Assembly: GCA_963691655.1 (NCBI GenBank)
Contig: OY829326.1
Coordinates: forward strand, 55,917,776 to 55,981,775
Direction of reading: 5' to 3'
Source of the DNA: Toxonevra muliebris
Taxonomy: Eukaryota > Arthropoda > Insecta > Diptera > Pallopteridae
DNA: 64,000 bases
The position numbers were made by a program, and so were the translations under genes. Of this stretch, positions 30,925 through 42,305 are shown in pieces (position 1 is the stretch's first letter; each line of letters begins with the position of its first letter). Below the pieces are notes generated by a model. It was given only the letters and a program-made list of their open reading frames with translations. It was not told where the DNA came from and did no database searches.

Positions 30925-32285
30925 TACATTAGGAATAATCTGCATTTCAATTTGGAGTTTTATGAAATAAATGTGATTATTCTGAAGTTGAATGAGAATA
31001 TTCTGAAATCTATTTGGAATAATCTATATTAAATTTTGAATTTTCTGAAGTACATTTGATTACTATGAAGTACAATCACACTATTTTGATTTACATGTGG
31101 AGTTTTGTGAAGTAAATTTGGTTATTCTGAAGTGCAATGAGAATATTCTGTTATCTATTTGAAATAATCTGTATTCAATTTGGAGTTTTCTAAAGTACAT
31201 ATATTTGATTACTATGAAGTACAATGAAAATATTTTGCATTACATCTGGAGTTTTGTGAAGTAAATTTGATTATTCTGAAGTACAATGAAAATATTCTGG
31301 AAAGTATTTAGAATAATCTGTATGCAATTTGTATTTTTCTGACGTACATTTGATTACTATGAAGTACAATGAAAATATTTTGAATTACATGTGAAGTTTT
31401 GTGAAGTAAATTTTATTATTCTGAAGTACAATGAGAACATTTTGAAATCTATTTAGAATAATCTATCATCAATTTGGAGTTTTCTAAAATATATTTGATT
31501 ACTATGAAGTATAATGAAAATACTCTGAATTTCAGTTTTTATAGTTTTGTAAAGTAATTTTGTTTGTTTTGAAGTACAATGAAAATATTTTGGAATTTAT
31601 TTCGAATAATCTGTATTGTTAACGAGATTATAATGACAGGCTTTTTGGTCGAAATTTTCATACGCAAATAGTTAACTATTTCATACTTTTTTCCCAACGT
31701 TTCGGCGCAAATTTTAGGCCTTCTTCAGGGGATTTTTATTTATTTATCTGTTTTTGAGAAAAATTACATATTTTTAAAAAACTATAATTATTACAAAGAT
31801 ATCATAACATTTTAACACTTACAGTAAATACTCTGTATTCAATATGGAATTTTCTGAAGTACATTTGATTACTATGAAGTACAATGAGAATATTTTGAAT
31901 TAAAGTAAATTTGATTATTCTGAAGTACAATGAGAATATTCTGAAATCTATTTGGAATAATATATATTCAATTTTGAATTTTCTGAAATACATTTGATTA
32001 CTATGAAGTACAATGAAAATATTCTGAATCTATTTGGAGTAATCTATATTCAATTTGAAGTTTTCAAAAGTACATTTGACTACTACGAAGTACAATGAAA
32101 ATATTCCGAATTTCAATTAGGAGTTTTATGAAGTAAATTTGATTATTCTGAAGTACCATAAGAATACTCTGCGATTTATTTGGAATAATCTGTATTCAAT
32201 TTGGAATTTTCTTTGAAGTTCATTTGATTAGTATGAAGCACAATTTGCATTTGTAATATTTTTGAATCAATTGAATTTTCCAAAG
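30925..32285. repeat. satellite array, ~147-bp dimeric period
   Basis: The phrase TTATTCTGAAGT recurs at about 30979, 31124, 31273, 31418 and 31566, intervals of 145-149 bp, and again after an interruption at 31917 and 32145. Each period holds two related halves of about 63 and 84 bp (CATTTGATTACTATGAAGTA, then AAATTTGATTATTCTGAAGT), so the present unit arose by duplication and divergence of a shorter one. Copies differ by point changes and small indels. Confidence 0.85.
31618..31832 (-). mobile_element. 215-bp insertion in the satellite, possibly Penelope-like
   Basis: It interrupts the array and is bordered by CTGTATT on both sides (31611-31617 and 31833-31839), which could be a 7-bp target duplication or the normal repeat. 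On the - strand it contains CCTGAAGAAGGCC, a short spacer and GCGCCGAAACGTTGGG. This arrangement often occurs in the terminal parts of Penelope-like retroelements and resembles a degenerate hammerhead core. No reverse transcriptase is present. Confidence 0.45.
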
Positions 32286-35200
32286 TACTACTGAAAAAAA
32301 TATTTATTTGAGGGACATTTTAGGACCCAGCATTGTTAGTATAACAATCCTTCAACTAGAAAAACTGGACATCGATATTGCCAGGCTTATCAGGAGATGC
32401 TTGCGTCCCATGCTTTTCGATTTTAGCGGTCTACATACACACAAAAGGTCTTGGTAGAGACCAAAACTCCTTACCTTGCCCTACCCCTCGGTTTACACTA
32501 TTTCAGCTTTAATTTATTTTAATTCTCTGTGATTTATCTCTTGGTAAAGAATAAGCATTTAAGCTTGAAAAGCATACAGCATAACAGCTAGGATGAGTAA
32601 GATGGGTTTCAAGATTTTAGTGGCCTCAATTTGTATTTACTTTGATGTTTTTGTAATCACTTATTGAAAAAATTCATATTTCTTGCATGTTTTCTTAAAC
32701 CTAGTATTTCCTGGTTAGCCATATAGTTTCTTGCTGGGTATCCATGCATAACAAACAATGTAAGACATGTCACAATAAAATCAATTTATGCAATAAATAA
32801 TATGCTAGGTACATTTTTAATTAATGACAAAAAAAATAAAAATAAAGTCAGAAAAAGAAATGAAAGTAGAAAGGAGTAGCAATTAAAATAATATTTAACA
32901 TAAATATGTATGCACGAGTAAACAAATTTATACAGTGAGGAAAATCTGCATAAAACCGCATGCGGAAATTTATGGACGACAATTTTTTGGTTGAGTACGC
33001 CTATATTTCCGTGATTGTGTGTATGCTATGTTTCCATTGTACAGTTGTAGTGGTGCTGGTGGTGTTGCCTGTTATAGTTGCCATTGCTATTGTTGTAGAG
33101 GGGGGAAAACAATTAAAATATTTGGAAAACATTTATGAGGGAATTTTTTAAATTCAATTTTTCATGTTTTTCCATATTTGATTCAACTTTTTTTTGTTTT
33201 TTGACAGTAGGAAATAATAAAATTATTTCATGCGTAAATAAAAAGTACAGCATGGAAATTAAATGGCTTGGCATAAATTTATATGAATATGAAGTTTTTT
33301 GGCAATTATTTTATAAAAAAAAAAATAAAGATAAATTGCATTGTACAATAATTGAGGAAGAACTTTTCCACTACAGAAGTTTAATATATTTTGGATTTTG
33401 ATATCAGAATCGTAGTGGATATGCTAATTGTGGAAGGGAGGTGAAGGAGATTTTCGTTACTTGTAAATTTTAATTAATTCAGGAACAATGATTTTTATGG
33501 TTGAAATATTTACCAGGAAGCAGGAGTTTATACCAAGGAGAGAAAGAAAGCATTGTTTTCTGTAACTGATAGCTTTTAATCAAGAAGTGTATATGAATAG
33601 GAAAACAGCAGAGGGTTTTTATCGTTCTGCATATGAGTCAATGGGAGCATAGTAGGGGCGATTACGTAGGTCTGTGTTTTTCCAGTCCAAGAACCAGATT
33701 ATTAATTATCTATACAAATTCGCTGAATTTGAATCTGGCTACAGAATGATTCCAATCGATTTTATAGATGGTTGAAAATAGTTAAATTTGGCATTTTCGC
33801 GTTTCTAGTTTAAAGTACCTCAACAATTTTTACTTGGTTAAATAATCTAAAATCGTATTTGGTATTAAAGTATCCATTGAAAATGTCTACTTTAGTTTTT
33901 GGATCTGGTAAAATTCAAAATTTCACTCTCTTGTGTATTGTTCAAACAGTCACAGTATAATGATCCCATAGATTAAATGCTATGGAAGATCTATAGCTCT
34001 CCTGCCCGCCCATCTCCAAATCTAAAGTGTCAGTCGTAGGTCCACCGTTTATGCAGAAGGAAGAAGAGCTACGCCTTCATTTCTTTCAAATATTAACTAA
34101 ATTTGTTGTGCTATTAAAGACTTCCACCAGATCTAAAGTAAAAACTATCAAGAAAAAGTAGAACAAAGAAAAAAAGAACAAAAATAAAAAAGTTTGTGCC
34201 ATCGGCATGCGATAAACTCAATAGAAAGCAGTAAGAAACAAAAAAAGTGAAAAATCAAAATAAAGTTGACGCAATTGTTGAGATACGCAAATAAACACAC
34301 ACATACATACACTGCAATATGTGTGCATGGAAATAGACATATCTATATACATTTGTCTACAAAAGAAACTAACTCAAAATAATCAAATTGCCGAAGCTCA
34401 AACAAAACGCAAACAGAGACGAAAAAACAGTTAAAGGATTTTTGCTACTTTTTTTTTTGCTCCTGCATTGGATTAAAGCACACACACACAATCAGAGCAC
34501 ATGCAATGAAAAGTTTCCTTTTCCTGTTTCCGGTTAGAGTAGCCGAAAGAAAAAAGAAATACAGTAAAATTTTTTAAGTTGTCATGGCAAATCAAAAGCA
34601 TAAAAAGCTAAAAACTCAAGCACGCATATACTCGTATATAGCTGCAAGGGAAGAGAAAATGCAAACGAACAAGTAGTGAGAATGAAAATAGTAAAATCAT
34701 AGTATAGCAAAAAAACAAGTATAGCAAAAAAAAAAAGAGAAATAGAAAAAAAAAATATGTAGTGGCATAGCAATTGTGCGGCAAGATAACAAAGTGTAAT
34801 ATATTTGACCTCACTCAAGCTCGCTACTTCTGCTCTTCTATACTGTTTAAGGCAAAGACAAACATGTCCTATATATATATGTATATAATTGTGTGTGTGT
34901 GTGTTTGAATGAGTGTTTTTGTATGAGTGGAAGACAGAAATAAAGTGGCTTAAAAAGTGATAAAAATGTCATACTCATATGTTACTCATACGTCCTGTTG
35001 AGTATATTAAAGTAATTTTCTCTCTCTATTTTTCTCTTTCTCTGGTTCCCAAACATGGACACACATACATACACGCAAGTACAACGAGCATAAACATTTA
35101 TACATGCGTAAAGTTTAAGTTTTGCATGAACACAATGAAGTTAAATGTTTTGCGTGTGTGTATGTATATAAAGAACATAACTAATATAACGTCAGTGGTA

Positions 35201-35732
35201 GTGACTAGGCTAAAGTGCGTGCAGTGGGCAAAACAATGAGAAAGAGAGTGAGAGGTTGAAGAAAGTTAAGCGTAGTATGCTGATTTAAGAAATGGTATCA
35301 TAATTCAGTCGCTTGACCTCAATTTATTTGTCATATCAATCAGTGCGATCAGTTGCGAATGTTTCATGTTGTTCTTCTTGTTATTGTTGATGTTTTTAGT
35401 TTATATATTCAGATTCAGGTAGGTTTGAATGGAATGTGGTGTGAGCTGGAGTATTGTGTAAGTTGTGTTATTGTTGTGTGGAGCTAGTGGTAACAAATGC
35501 AAACCTGACAGCATAATAAACTTTGTAGACATGACAGTAAAGTGATGGACAATTGGAGAGACTCGGATGGCGGGGGAACATAAATATAACAACAGTGGAA
35601 GTTGAAAATTTAAATTGAATTTTATACAAATTTAAAGTGAATACAGAATTTTATTGCTGAGCTTTAAATACGAAATGGATAGTAATAGAGGCCGAGTATA
35701 TTTGTAGTCAGAACCTTATGAATTTCGGGGCA
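32286..35732. other. 3.4 kb of non-coding DNA
   Basis: Mostly AT-rich with CA/TG repeats (34290-34320, 34893-34906) and A-rich stretches (34720-34760). A slightly GC-richer segment at 32330-32480 may be a decayed mobile fragment but has no recognisable frame. Open frames here lack motifs and splice context. Confidence 0.5.
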
Positions 35733-35850
35733 TACCACCTTGATCAAAAAGTTCCCGGAATTTATTCAAAAAATTCTAAATACAAGTTAATTCATCTAAA
35801 TATATATTGTCCCCTTCAAAGTAATTCCCATTGACTGCAACACACTTACG

Positions 35851-36385
35851 CTAGCGCTTGATCCAATCCTCGAAACATTTTTTATATTCGGTTTTCGGTA
35901 TGTCCATCAGTGCTTCCTGCGATTTTTCCATTACTTCCTCTCGGCTGCTGAAACGCGTTCCCCGTAATGGTTTTTTAATTCGATTGAACAGAAAGAAGTC
36001 ACAGGAAGCCAAACCAGGTGAACTCGGTGGCTGTTGGATGGTATTTGTTGCATTTTTCGTGCGACGGTGTAAAATCCATGAGTTTTCTGTCCACAATTCT
36101 GGTCTCTTTCGGCGAATTGCTTCACGCAAACGCCTCATAACGCTCAAATAATACTCTCTGATGGTTAATTTGCGGTTATTGACCAAAATTTCTTTTACTT
36201 TATCAATGTTTTCGTCGGTTTTCGATGTCGATGGTCGGCCACTGTGTTCATCATCTTCGATTGACTCACGACCACTTTTGAACCGCTCGTGCCACTGGTA
36301 AATGACCGTTTTCTTTAAAGAATCGTTGCCGAAACACTTTTCTCACATTTCCAACGTTCGCGCACCATTAAATCCGTTTTTTACG
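35851..36385 (-). pseudogene. mariner transposase remnant lacking the central catalytic part
   Basis: Read on the - strand, the helix-turn-helix end comes first: Tyr-Gln-Trp-His-Glu-Arg-Phe-Lys-Ser-Gly, then Ser-Gly-Arg-Pro-Ser-Thr (36303-36225). After Leu-Thr-Ile-Arg-Glu the frame jumps to Tyr-Tyr-Leu-Ser-Val-Met-Arg-Arg-Leu, which in a complete mariner lies about 100 residues later. The first catalytic Asp (in the Asp-Glu-x-Trp motif) is therefore deleted. In the motif His-Asp-Asn-Ala-Pro-Ala-His the second Asp is changed, and the third Asp (Cys-Asp-Phe-Phe-Leu-Phe) is kept. The tail ends at 35851. It cannot be active, but the deletion keeps the reading frame open. Confidence 0.85.
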
Positions 36386-36452
36386 CAAAATTTAAAACAA
36401 TGCAATTTAATAAAATTGTAAAAAATCACCAACACACACACAGATAGATGTA

Positions 36453-37760
36453 AAGGGCGGTTTACGCAAAATTGGCACGCAGGAAAGTTGCTGTATCTTT
36501 TTAACCAGAGCACTCAGAATAACAAATAATGCATTAAATGATAAGTTTAATTTTGTGTTTTAATACTATAATATTAAAAGATTTAAATTTCTTTGTTGTG
36601 CAAAAAGTTCCGGGTATTCCTTTTAATGGACCCCATCAACCTTTGAGCATCCGCTCTGGATACTTTTGCGGCTATTTGGTTCCATTTTAGTAACACTGAA
36701 TTCACATTTTTGACAATACCTGCATTTTTCTTAAACTTAAATTTTGTAATAGCCCAGTGTTTTTCGATCGGCCGAAGCTGGGGGCAATTGGGTGGATTCA
36801 TATATTTGGGCACTACATCTACTTTATTTGTCTGATACCAATCCATGGTTTTCTTAGAGTAGTGGCAACTGGCTAAATCAGGCCAAAGCTACACTGGCGA
36901 ATGGTGGTGACGAACAAATGGCAATAGTCGTTTCGAAAGGCGCTCTTTGATGTAAATATCAGACGTCATAGAAGAGGATGTCACAAATGCCCTGAATTTG
37001 AGACCACAGCTGCAAATAGCCTGCCACACCATTGCTTTCTTTGCAAATTTATCCATTTTTATGTACTCGAATTTTGAGGGTACATTACCACGATTCGTTG
37101 CCATATAAAATGTTTGACCTGGAAGCTGTTTAAGATCAGATTTTACGTATGATTCGTCATCCACAATAATGCATTCATTGAATTTGGTCAAAACATTATT
37201 ATAAAGAAGACGAACACGTTTTTTGCCAGCAAATTCTGTTTGTCTGTTCTATTTGGATATTTTATAGCACGATAGCACGATAGCACTTTAGCCCAGCTTT
37301 TATGCATATTCGTCTAGTAGTACTTTTGCTGGTATTGAATTTTTTGGCACGATCGCTATCCGATAGTCCGGGATTGCTTTTGATGGACCTCAAGATCTTT
37401 GTCTTTAATTTTAGGTTGGTGGTTCCCGTTTTGTTCACAACTTTTTTAGCTCTTTCAACACTAAGAGTTTCTTTATATCGTATTATAACTCTACATACCA
37501 TTCTTTTGGAGATATTTAACACTTTCGCAATCTTTGAACCAGACCACGACGGATTTTCAATAAATTTTTTGACAATCAATTTTCTATTTGCAGCTTCCAT
37601 TGTGCACACAATCACCAACTTGCTATCAATTAATATGAAAAATTTATCAACTAACGGTAACGGTATTGTAAAAAATCCCAGTAAAAAATTTGTTGTTCTT
37701 ATGACTAGGGGCGACGTGGTGACCACAACAAAGCGTGCCAATTTGGCGTGAACTGCGCTT
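36453..37760 (-). mobile_element. DD37E (IS630-Tc1-mariner) transposon nested in the mariner
   Basis: The ends, read inward, are AAGGGCGGTTTACGCAAAAT and AAGCGCAGTTCACGCCAAAT, both continuing TTGGCACG. TA lies at 36451-36452 and 37761-37762. The length is 1308 bp, which is full size for this family. It carries a single transposase gene on the - strand, now broken. Because it interrupts the mariner, it is the younger of the two. Confidence 0.85.
36583..37600 (-). pseudogene. DD37E transposase, broken by a frameshift and a stop
   Basis: The start is the ATG complementary to 37598-37600. The first frame (to about 37262) has two helix-turn-helix units, with Pro-Ser-Trp-Ser-Gly-Ser-Lys-Ile-Ala and Lys-Ser-Thr-Thr-Arg-Arg. 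A frameshift follows near 37262-37191. The second frame (37191-36889) holds Val-Asp-Asp-Glu-Ser-Tyr-Val-Lys, the first catalytic Asp. A TAG near 36888 interrupts it. After that come Trp-Pro-Asp-Leu-Ala (second Asp) and, 37 residues later, the Glu of Leu-Arg-Pro-Ile-Glu-Lys. That spacing defines the DD37E group known from mosquitoes and other flies. The C-terminus is at 36583. Otherwise the domain order is complete. Confidence 0.85.
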
Positions 37761-37922
37761 TACTCTTGGCTACGTAACTTTTGCAAATGTCAAGCTACGA
37801 CGCTAAGATTACAGGGAATATCAACAACAGATGTACCAACTTAACAAAAAAACAGAACTCAAATCGAAATGATGGGAGCGCCACACGGAGGTTATTCCGG
37901 GAACTTTTTGATTAAGGTGGTA

Positions 37923-38284
37923 TGAGAACTTGTAAATATGAGAAATAAGGTGTGAGAAAAGCTGCCTTAATATTTGAGGTAATAAGAACATTATTTTTGT
38001 TCATTTTATGTTATATGAGTAATTTATGAAATAGCAAAACGTTAACAAAGCAGAATTCTGATTGGAGAGCCCAAAACAGAATTAAGCGAACAGAACAAGA
38101 AAACCGACGAAATCTTAGTTTCTTAAACTTACTTAAACCTTTTTTTTCTCAATAATAAAAAAAAAAACAATATAGCCAATAAAATTGTTTTTTGTACTGT
38201 GTTTTGCATTTTAAAGTGCCTTCATATTTTGAGCTAATGAGTTAAAAAGATTGTTCTTTCTTTCTTCCATCTTAAGAATAATTC
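37923..38284. other. short AT-rich spacer
   Basis: Nothing recognisable. Confidence 0.4.
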
Positions 38285-38350
38285 ACTTCTTGATCTGGGG
38301 ATATGGGGACCCCTGGTCCCTTGCGATTACGAATTATCGGGATTCTGCTG
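38285..38350. repeat. pogo/Tigger-like element terminus
   Basis: Read inward from 38350: CAGCAGAATCCCGATAATTC, then GTAATCGCAAGGGACC, with TA immediately outside (38351-38352). Compare 662-733. The opposite end was not found. Confidence 0.5.
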
Positions 38351-38352
38351 TA

Positions 38353-41019
38353 TCTTATTTTTATTTTAATATTTTATGGTGAAAACAAATCATGCAAATT
38401 TTAAATTAAATAAAAATATTGATTTTTTTAATATCTAAAAAAAAATATTATTTGTTTTGGTGTGAAATGCCAAATTTGAGAAGAAAATGTTCTTGAAAGG
38501 TATATAAATTAAAAGTGCTGCCAAGTTTTGCAAATAAATTTTATGAACACCGCCCTCTATCAAAAAATAGTGTGCCATTTTGCATTGGTTCATTTATTGT
38601 TTTTGTTTTACGTGCACAATAAAAACTAGATCTTTATACGGAGATGAAAAAACACAGCTAAATAGCAGATAATTGTATTCATTGGGAAAAGTTGTGAAAA
38701 ACACTGAAATACTCGATTTTTCTGGTTACAAGCTAGGAATAAAATATCTAGCTAGGGTATAAATATATATTTATGCTTTATATTAGCAAAGAAATTCATT
38801 GGGTTTCCACTTGATTCCACTGTATGGCGTGCATTTGCACTGTCTAATCATAGAACTTTGCACGCTGACGTTGACAAAGTCAAAACTCACAAAACGCATT
38901 TCCGCAGACGGTTGACTTTTATATGCCGTTGCATATACACATTACAGTGCAAGGAGTGTTTCAGCTATTAAGTGTGTTTTGTGTATTAATGTATGCGTTT
39001 TTCTTGTTTTTATTGTAGATTGCTTACTGTTGTTATTGTAGAGAAATTGCTGCAGAAAACCAAACATAGCTACGTTGTACGTAGGAAAACTTTTGCATTT
39101 TTGTATCATATTTCATTGTTACTTGTATTTTACTGTTTTTCTCACTTTTCATTGTATGCGCATGTATATAAAAAAAAGCAGGCAGAAAAATTGGATACCA
39201 CAAATTTGTTTGAAGCTGACAGCAGAAAAAAAAAACAAAAACAGTAACAAAAGAAAAAGAAAAAAAAATAAATAAAATGAAGAAAAATTTTGCATTGCAT
39301 ATATGCAGGCGCTCATTCACCGCGTAGACATTGCATTTGAAGATAACGTGCCATTCAGCTGGATGCGTTCATAGAGACATACACACATAAACAAACATAC
39401 ATACACCCAGTGTGCGTTTGTATTTCATATATTTATATGTATGAGTGTGCACACCAGTATGTTTGAGTGAGCGCCGAGTGTGTGCAATGAATGACAGCGC
39501 GGCATTCAACGTTTGTCATTTCATACGTGATGCTATCGTGCTGTGTGTGATGCACATCACACACATACATTTACATATATACGATACTTTTACTCATATA
39601 CTCAAAATGTTTCTGGTTGTTTATTTGCTGCGTTTCAGCGGTTTTCATTACCGTTCTCTTCGACATGCAATGAAACGTGAAACTTCAGTTGTCATCAGGA
39701 TTGTTGAAACAATAACAAAAAACGGGTAACATATACTCTCACACACACAGGCACATATATAGTGTCTATACCCGTTCTTTTATAGAATCTGACAGCCAAA
39801 AAAGCCTCCATTGAAAAAGCTTCAATCTTTGCTCATTTCATGCTTTCCAAAAAAAAAAAAATGAATAAACATTAAAAGGAATACATTTTTATTGCTTTTG
39901 TTTATATTTCGGATATATGCATTTGGCTGTGTGAAAAACCGACCATTCAGTAGCCAAAATTACGCCAGCATATATCCTGCCATTGACAGCATTTAAATAC
40001 AGTAGCTCTCAGCATTTCATGTTTGCGGTTACTGCATCCATTTCGTATACGAGTTTGTAGTTTTTTGGCTGATATTTTTTGGGAAATATTTTACAAAAAC
40101 TCTCTGGGTTTTTGTTTTTTTTTTGGCAGACATAAGGACAAAATTTATCCTTATGTTGTGTGTGCAGTATGCGTTTGTGTGTCGATGCTTTCAAGTGTTT
40201 CATTGGAAAAGCAAACACATGAACAAATACATATTTATACATGTTTTTTCTCTGCTTTGGTTGGCGTTGCTGAAACCAATGATAAGAATGTGACAGCAGA
40301 AGAAATTCAAATTTGTGATAGTTGAATGATATTTATAGTTTTTTTTTTTACTTTATACTTTAAAGAAGGAATGAGAGGAAGGAGGAAGACGGTAAGGCCA
40401 AATATTTTATTTTATTTATTATGGGCAAGATCATGTTTGTGCACATTGTATGTGGATTGAATGAAACTTACTTGATAAAATTAATTTTCATGTTAAAATA
40501 AGTTTAAAAAAATATGAAAATAATGGGGTCTGCAGAATGTTCATTTAAGGATAAATATTTGTTGCCATAAATATCATTTACGTAGCAGAAAGCTGCAAAT
40601 AGATATAATTACCATTTATTTATCGTATATCTGTGTCTACTATTTGAAAAACATTTCTACATTTCAAAAATAATTAAATTTGTAATTGCTCTACATATTT
40701 ATGCATATATAGATTCCTTGTCTGTATACTATCAATTTAAAGACGTATATTGAATAATTAATAATTAAATAAAATTACTATATTTATTAACAAATATGTA
40801 TACATATTAAACATATACACACACATATACACAAATACATATATAAACGTGTTTTTATAAGGCTCATACATTTCAGAATGTAATACATATGAAAATTGTA
40901 AATGTACAATCATAATTCACATACTAACATTATTATCATTTATACAATCAACAACAAAAATAACAATATTGACAGTAACATTGTAAACAATAATCACACT
41001 TTATATATTACATAAATAT
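38353..41019. other. 2.7 kb of non-coding DNA rich in CA/TG and CATA microsatellites
   Basis: Many ACACAC, CATACATA and TGTGTG stretches (39380-39420, 39560-39600, 39738-39760, 40810-40850) and A-rich runs. The open frames between 38990 and 40330 are short, occur on both strands and are full of these repeats. The composition resembles fly introns or intergenic DNA. Confidence 0.5.
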
Positions 41020-41021
41020 TA

Positions 41022-41449
41022 GGGTGGCTCTTATTTTGTAAGTTTGATTTATTATTGTGCTAGCCCCTCAGTTTAGTTCCATTACATAAAAAAATTAGCT
41101 TTGCGAAATTTGAGTTCAATCGGATAAGGGGAAGGGTTGCCCCTCGGCCCCTACTTTTGAAAAAAAAACCACAAATCACAAATCACATAACAAATTATTT
41201 TTTTTTTGCTCAAAAAAAAAAAAAATTGTTCCGAATAGAGGCTAAAACAAAACTGGAATTATTCGTTAGTATTTACTGCCTCTTGTATACAAATCTGGAA
41301 GTAATATTTTGCGGAATTGAAAAAAAATAGTTTAAGTTTTTTTTTTGTTTTTTTTTTGTTTTGAAGTTCTAGGGGCAACCCTTTCCCTTATCTCTAAACT
41401 GAGGGATAACCCACGAAAAATTATCAAAAGTTTAATATACGAGCCACCT
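41022..41449. mobile_element. TA-flanked palindromic MITE
   Basis: The ends read GGGTGGCTCTTAT and AGGTGGCTCGTAT inward with TA on both sides (41020-41021 and 41450-41451). Further inverted matches lie inside: GCCCCTCAGTTTAG at 41065 against CTAAACTGAGGG at 41394. The 428-bp element is mariner-type, without coding sequence. Confidence 0.75.
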
Positions 41450-41771
41450 TAATGTGTATGCATACGAGTTTTTATTACACACCTATAGAGACATGTACAT
41501 AGAATACAATCATTGTCATATTGTCACATAAATATTTGTGATAATCACGTGAAACACGCAACTTTTATATCACTGTTAACTAAGTAGTTTTTGGCACATT
41601 TTATAAGGACTGCTTCAGATAAAATCTGATCTCATCGGTTAAAAAAAACGGTAAGTTACAAAGAAAATAAAACAATATAGACAAAGCAATCATTACCTAA
41701 ATAAATTCAATTTAAAGCTTACTTTCTTTTTTAACTAAAAGCATATAAATTCCAAAACCTTAACTAACCCA

Positions 41772-42109
41772 TGTAGTAGTATATGTCTAAACGTTATGTT
41801 ATCGTTTATATTACTTCAGTCTAAGCTATAAGTATATTGTACCATGTAAGGGTTAATTTATAAAAGACCCCTTAATCTTAAGTTTGCTTTATATTCTATT
41901 CTACTTTCTTTATTATTGTAAATAGTCTATTTCATTCTAACATTAAGTCTTTAATAGTTTGTAATATTATTGTGCTATTTTTGTCTGGCATACACTTTTT
42001 ATTCACCACAGCTTCATGTTGAATGCTGAGTTTGAAATTAAATAAAAGTTTTCAGTTTGGAAAAGGACGGCGAAAAAGAAAGACGTGTTTTTTTAAAAAG
42101 ATCCCCATA
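41772..42109 (+). repeat. 5' LTR
   Basis: Starts TGTAGTAGTATATG and ends GATCCCCATA. A TATAAAAG box at 41859-41866 and an AATAAA at 42041-42046 give a plausible promoter and poly(A) signal, so R would lie between them. The preceding bases are ACCCA. Confidence 0.95.
41859..41866 (+). promoter_or_regulatory. TATA box of the LTR promoter
   Basis: TATAAAAG lies 88 bases into the LTR, upstream of the AATAAA, in the position expected for the U3 promoter. The same sequence is present in the 3' LTR. Confidence 0.6.
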
Positions 42110-42128
42110 GTTCTCAGAAGTGGGATGG
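42110..42128 (+). promoter_or_regulatory. primer binding site, probably for tRNA-Leu
   Basis: Directly after the 5' LTR, 42114-42126 reads TCAGAAGTGGGAT, complementary to the conserved 3' part of leucine tRNAs. The bases that should pair with the terminal CCA match poorly. Some Gypsy lineages prime with tRNA-Leu, so this is plausible but not certain. Confidence 0.55.
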
Positions 42129-42305
42129 ATGCCATGCCAATTTAATTAAAACGGTCATAGCGATTTTTTTTTCTTCTCAAGTCCTAAATAATATTATTAA
42201 AACGCAAAAGAAAACAATTACAAACAAATCCGTCGATCAAATTTAAAGTTGAATTTAAAAATAAAAAATTTTTTTTTTGGCTAACGAGCGTGTTGTTGCG
42301 AAAAA

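Larger units (their letters stand above)
35735..37920 (-). mobile_element. mariner element, internally deleted, split by a nested transposon
   Basis: The ends read CCACCTTGATCAAAAAGTTC and CCACCTTAATCAAAAAGTTC inward, each bordered by TA (35733-35734 and 37921-37922). Inside, on the - strand, is a mariner transposase remnant. A DD37E element (36453-37760) sits in it near its 5' side. Without the nested element the mariner would be about 0.9 kb, shorter than the usual 1.3 kb, in line with the internal deletion of its coding region. Confidence 0.85.

Noticed and set aside
31694..31731. A full hammerhead ribozyme in the 215-bp insertion
   Set aside because: Stem II and GAAAC are present, but no acceptable cleavage triplet or stem I was found. 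It is listed only as a Penelope-type motif.
35858..36151. 97-codon + strand open frame
   Set aside because: It is the complement of the mariner transposase remnant.
37302..37751. 149-codon + strand open frame
   Set aside because: It is the complement of the DD37E transposase N-terminus.
38993..40325. Open frames of 80-100 codons on both strands
   Set aside because: They overlap each other, consist of microsatellite-like sequence and have no splice context or motifs.
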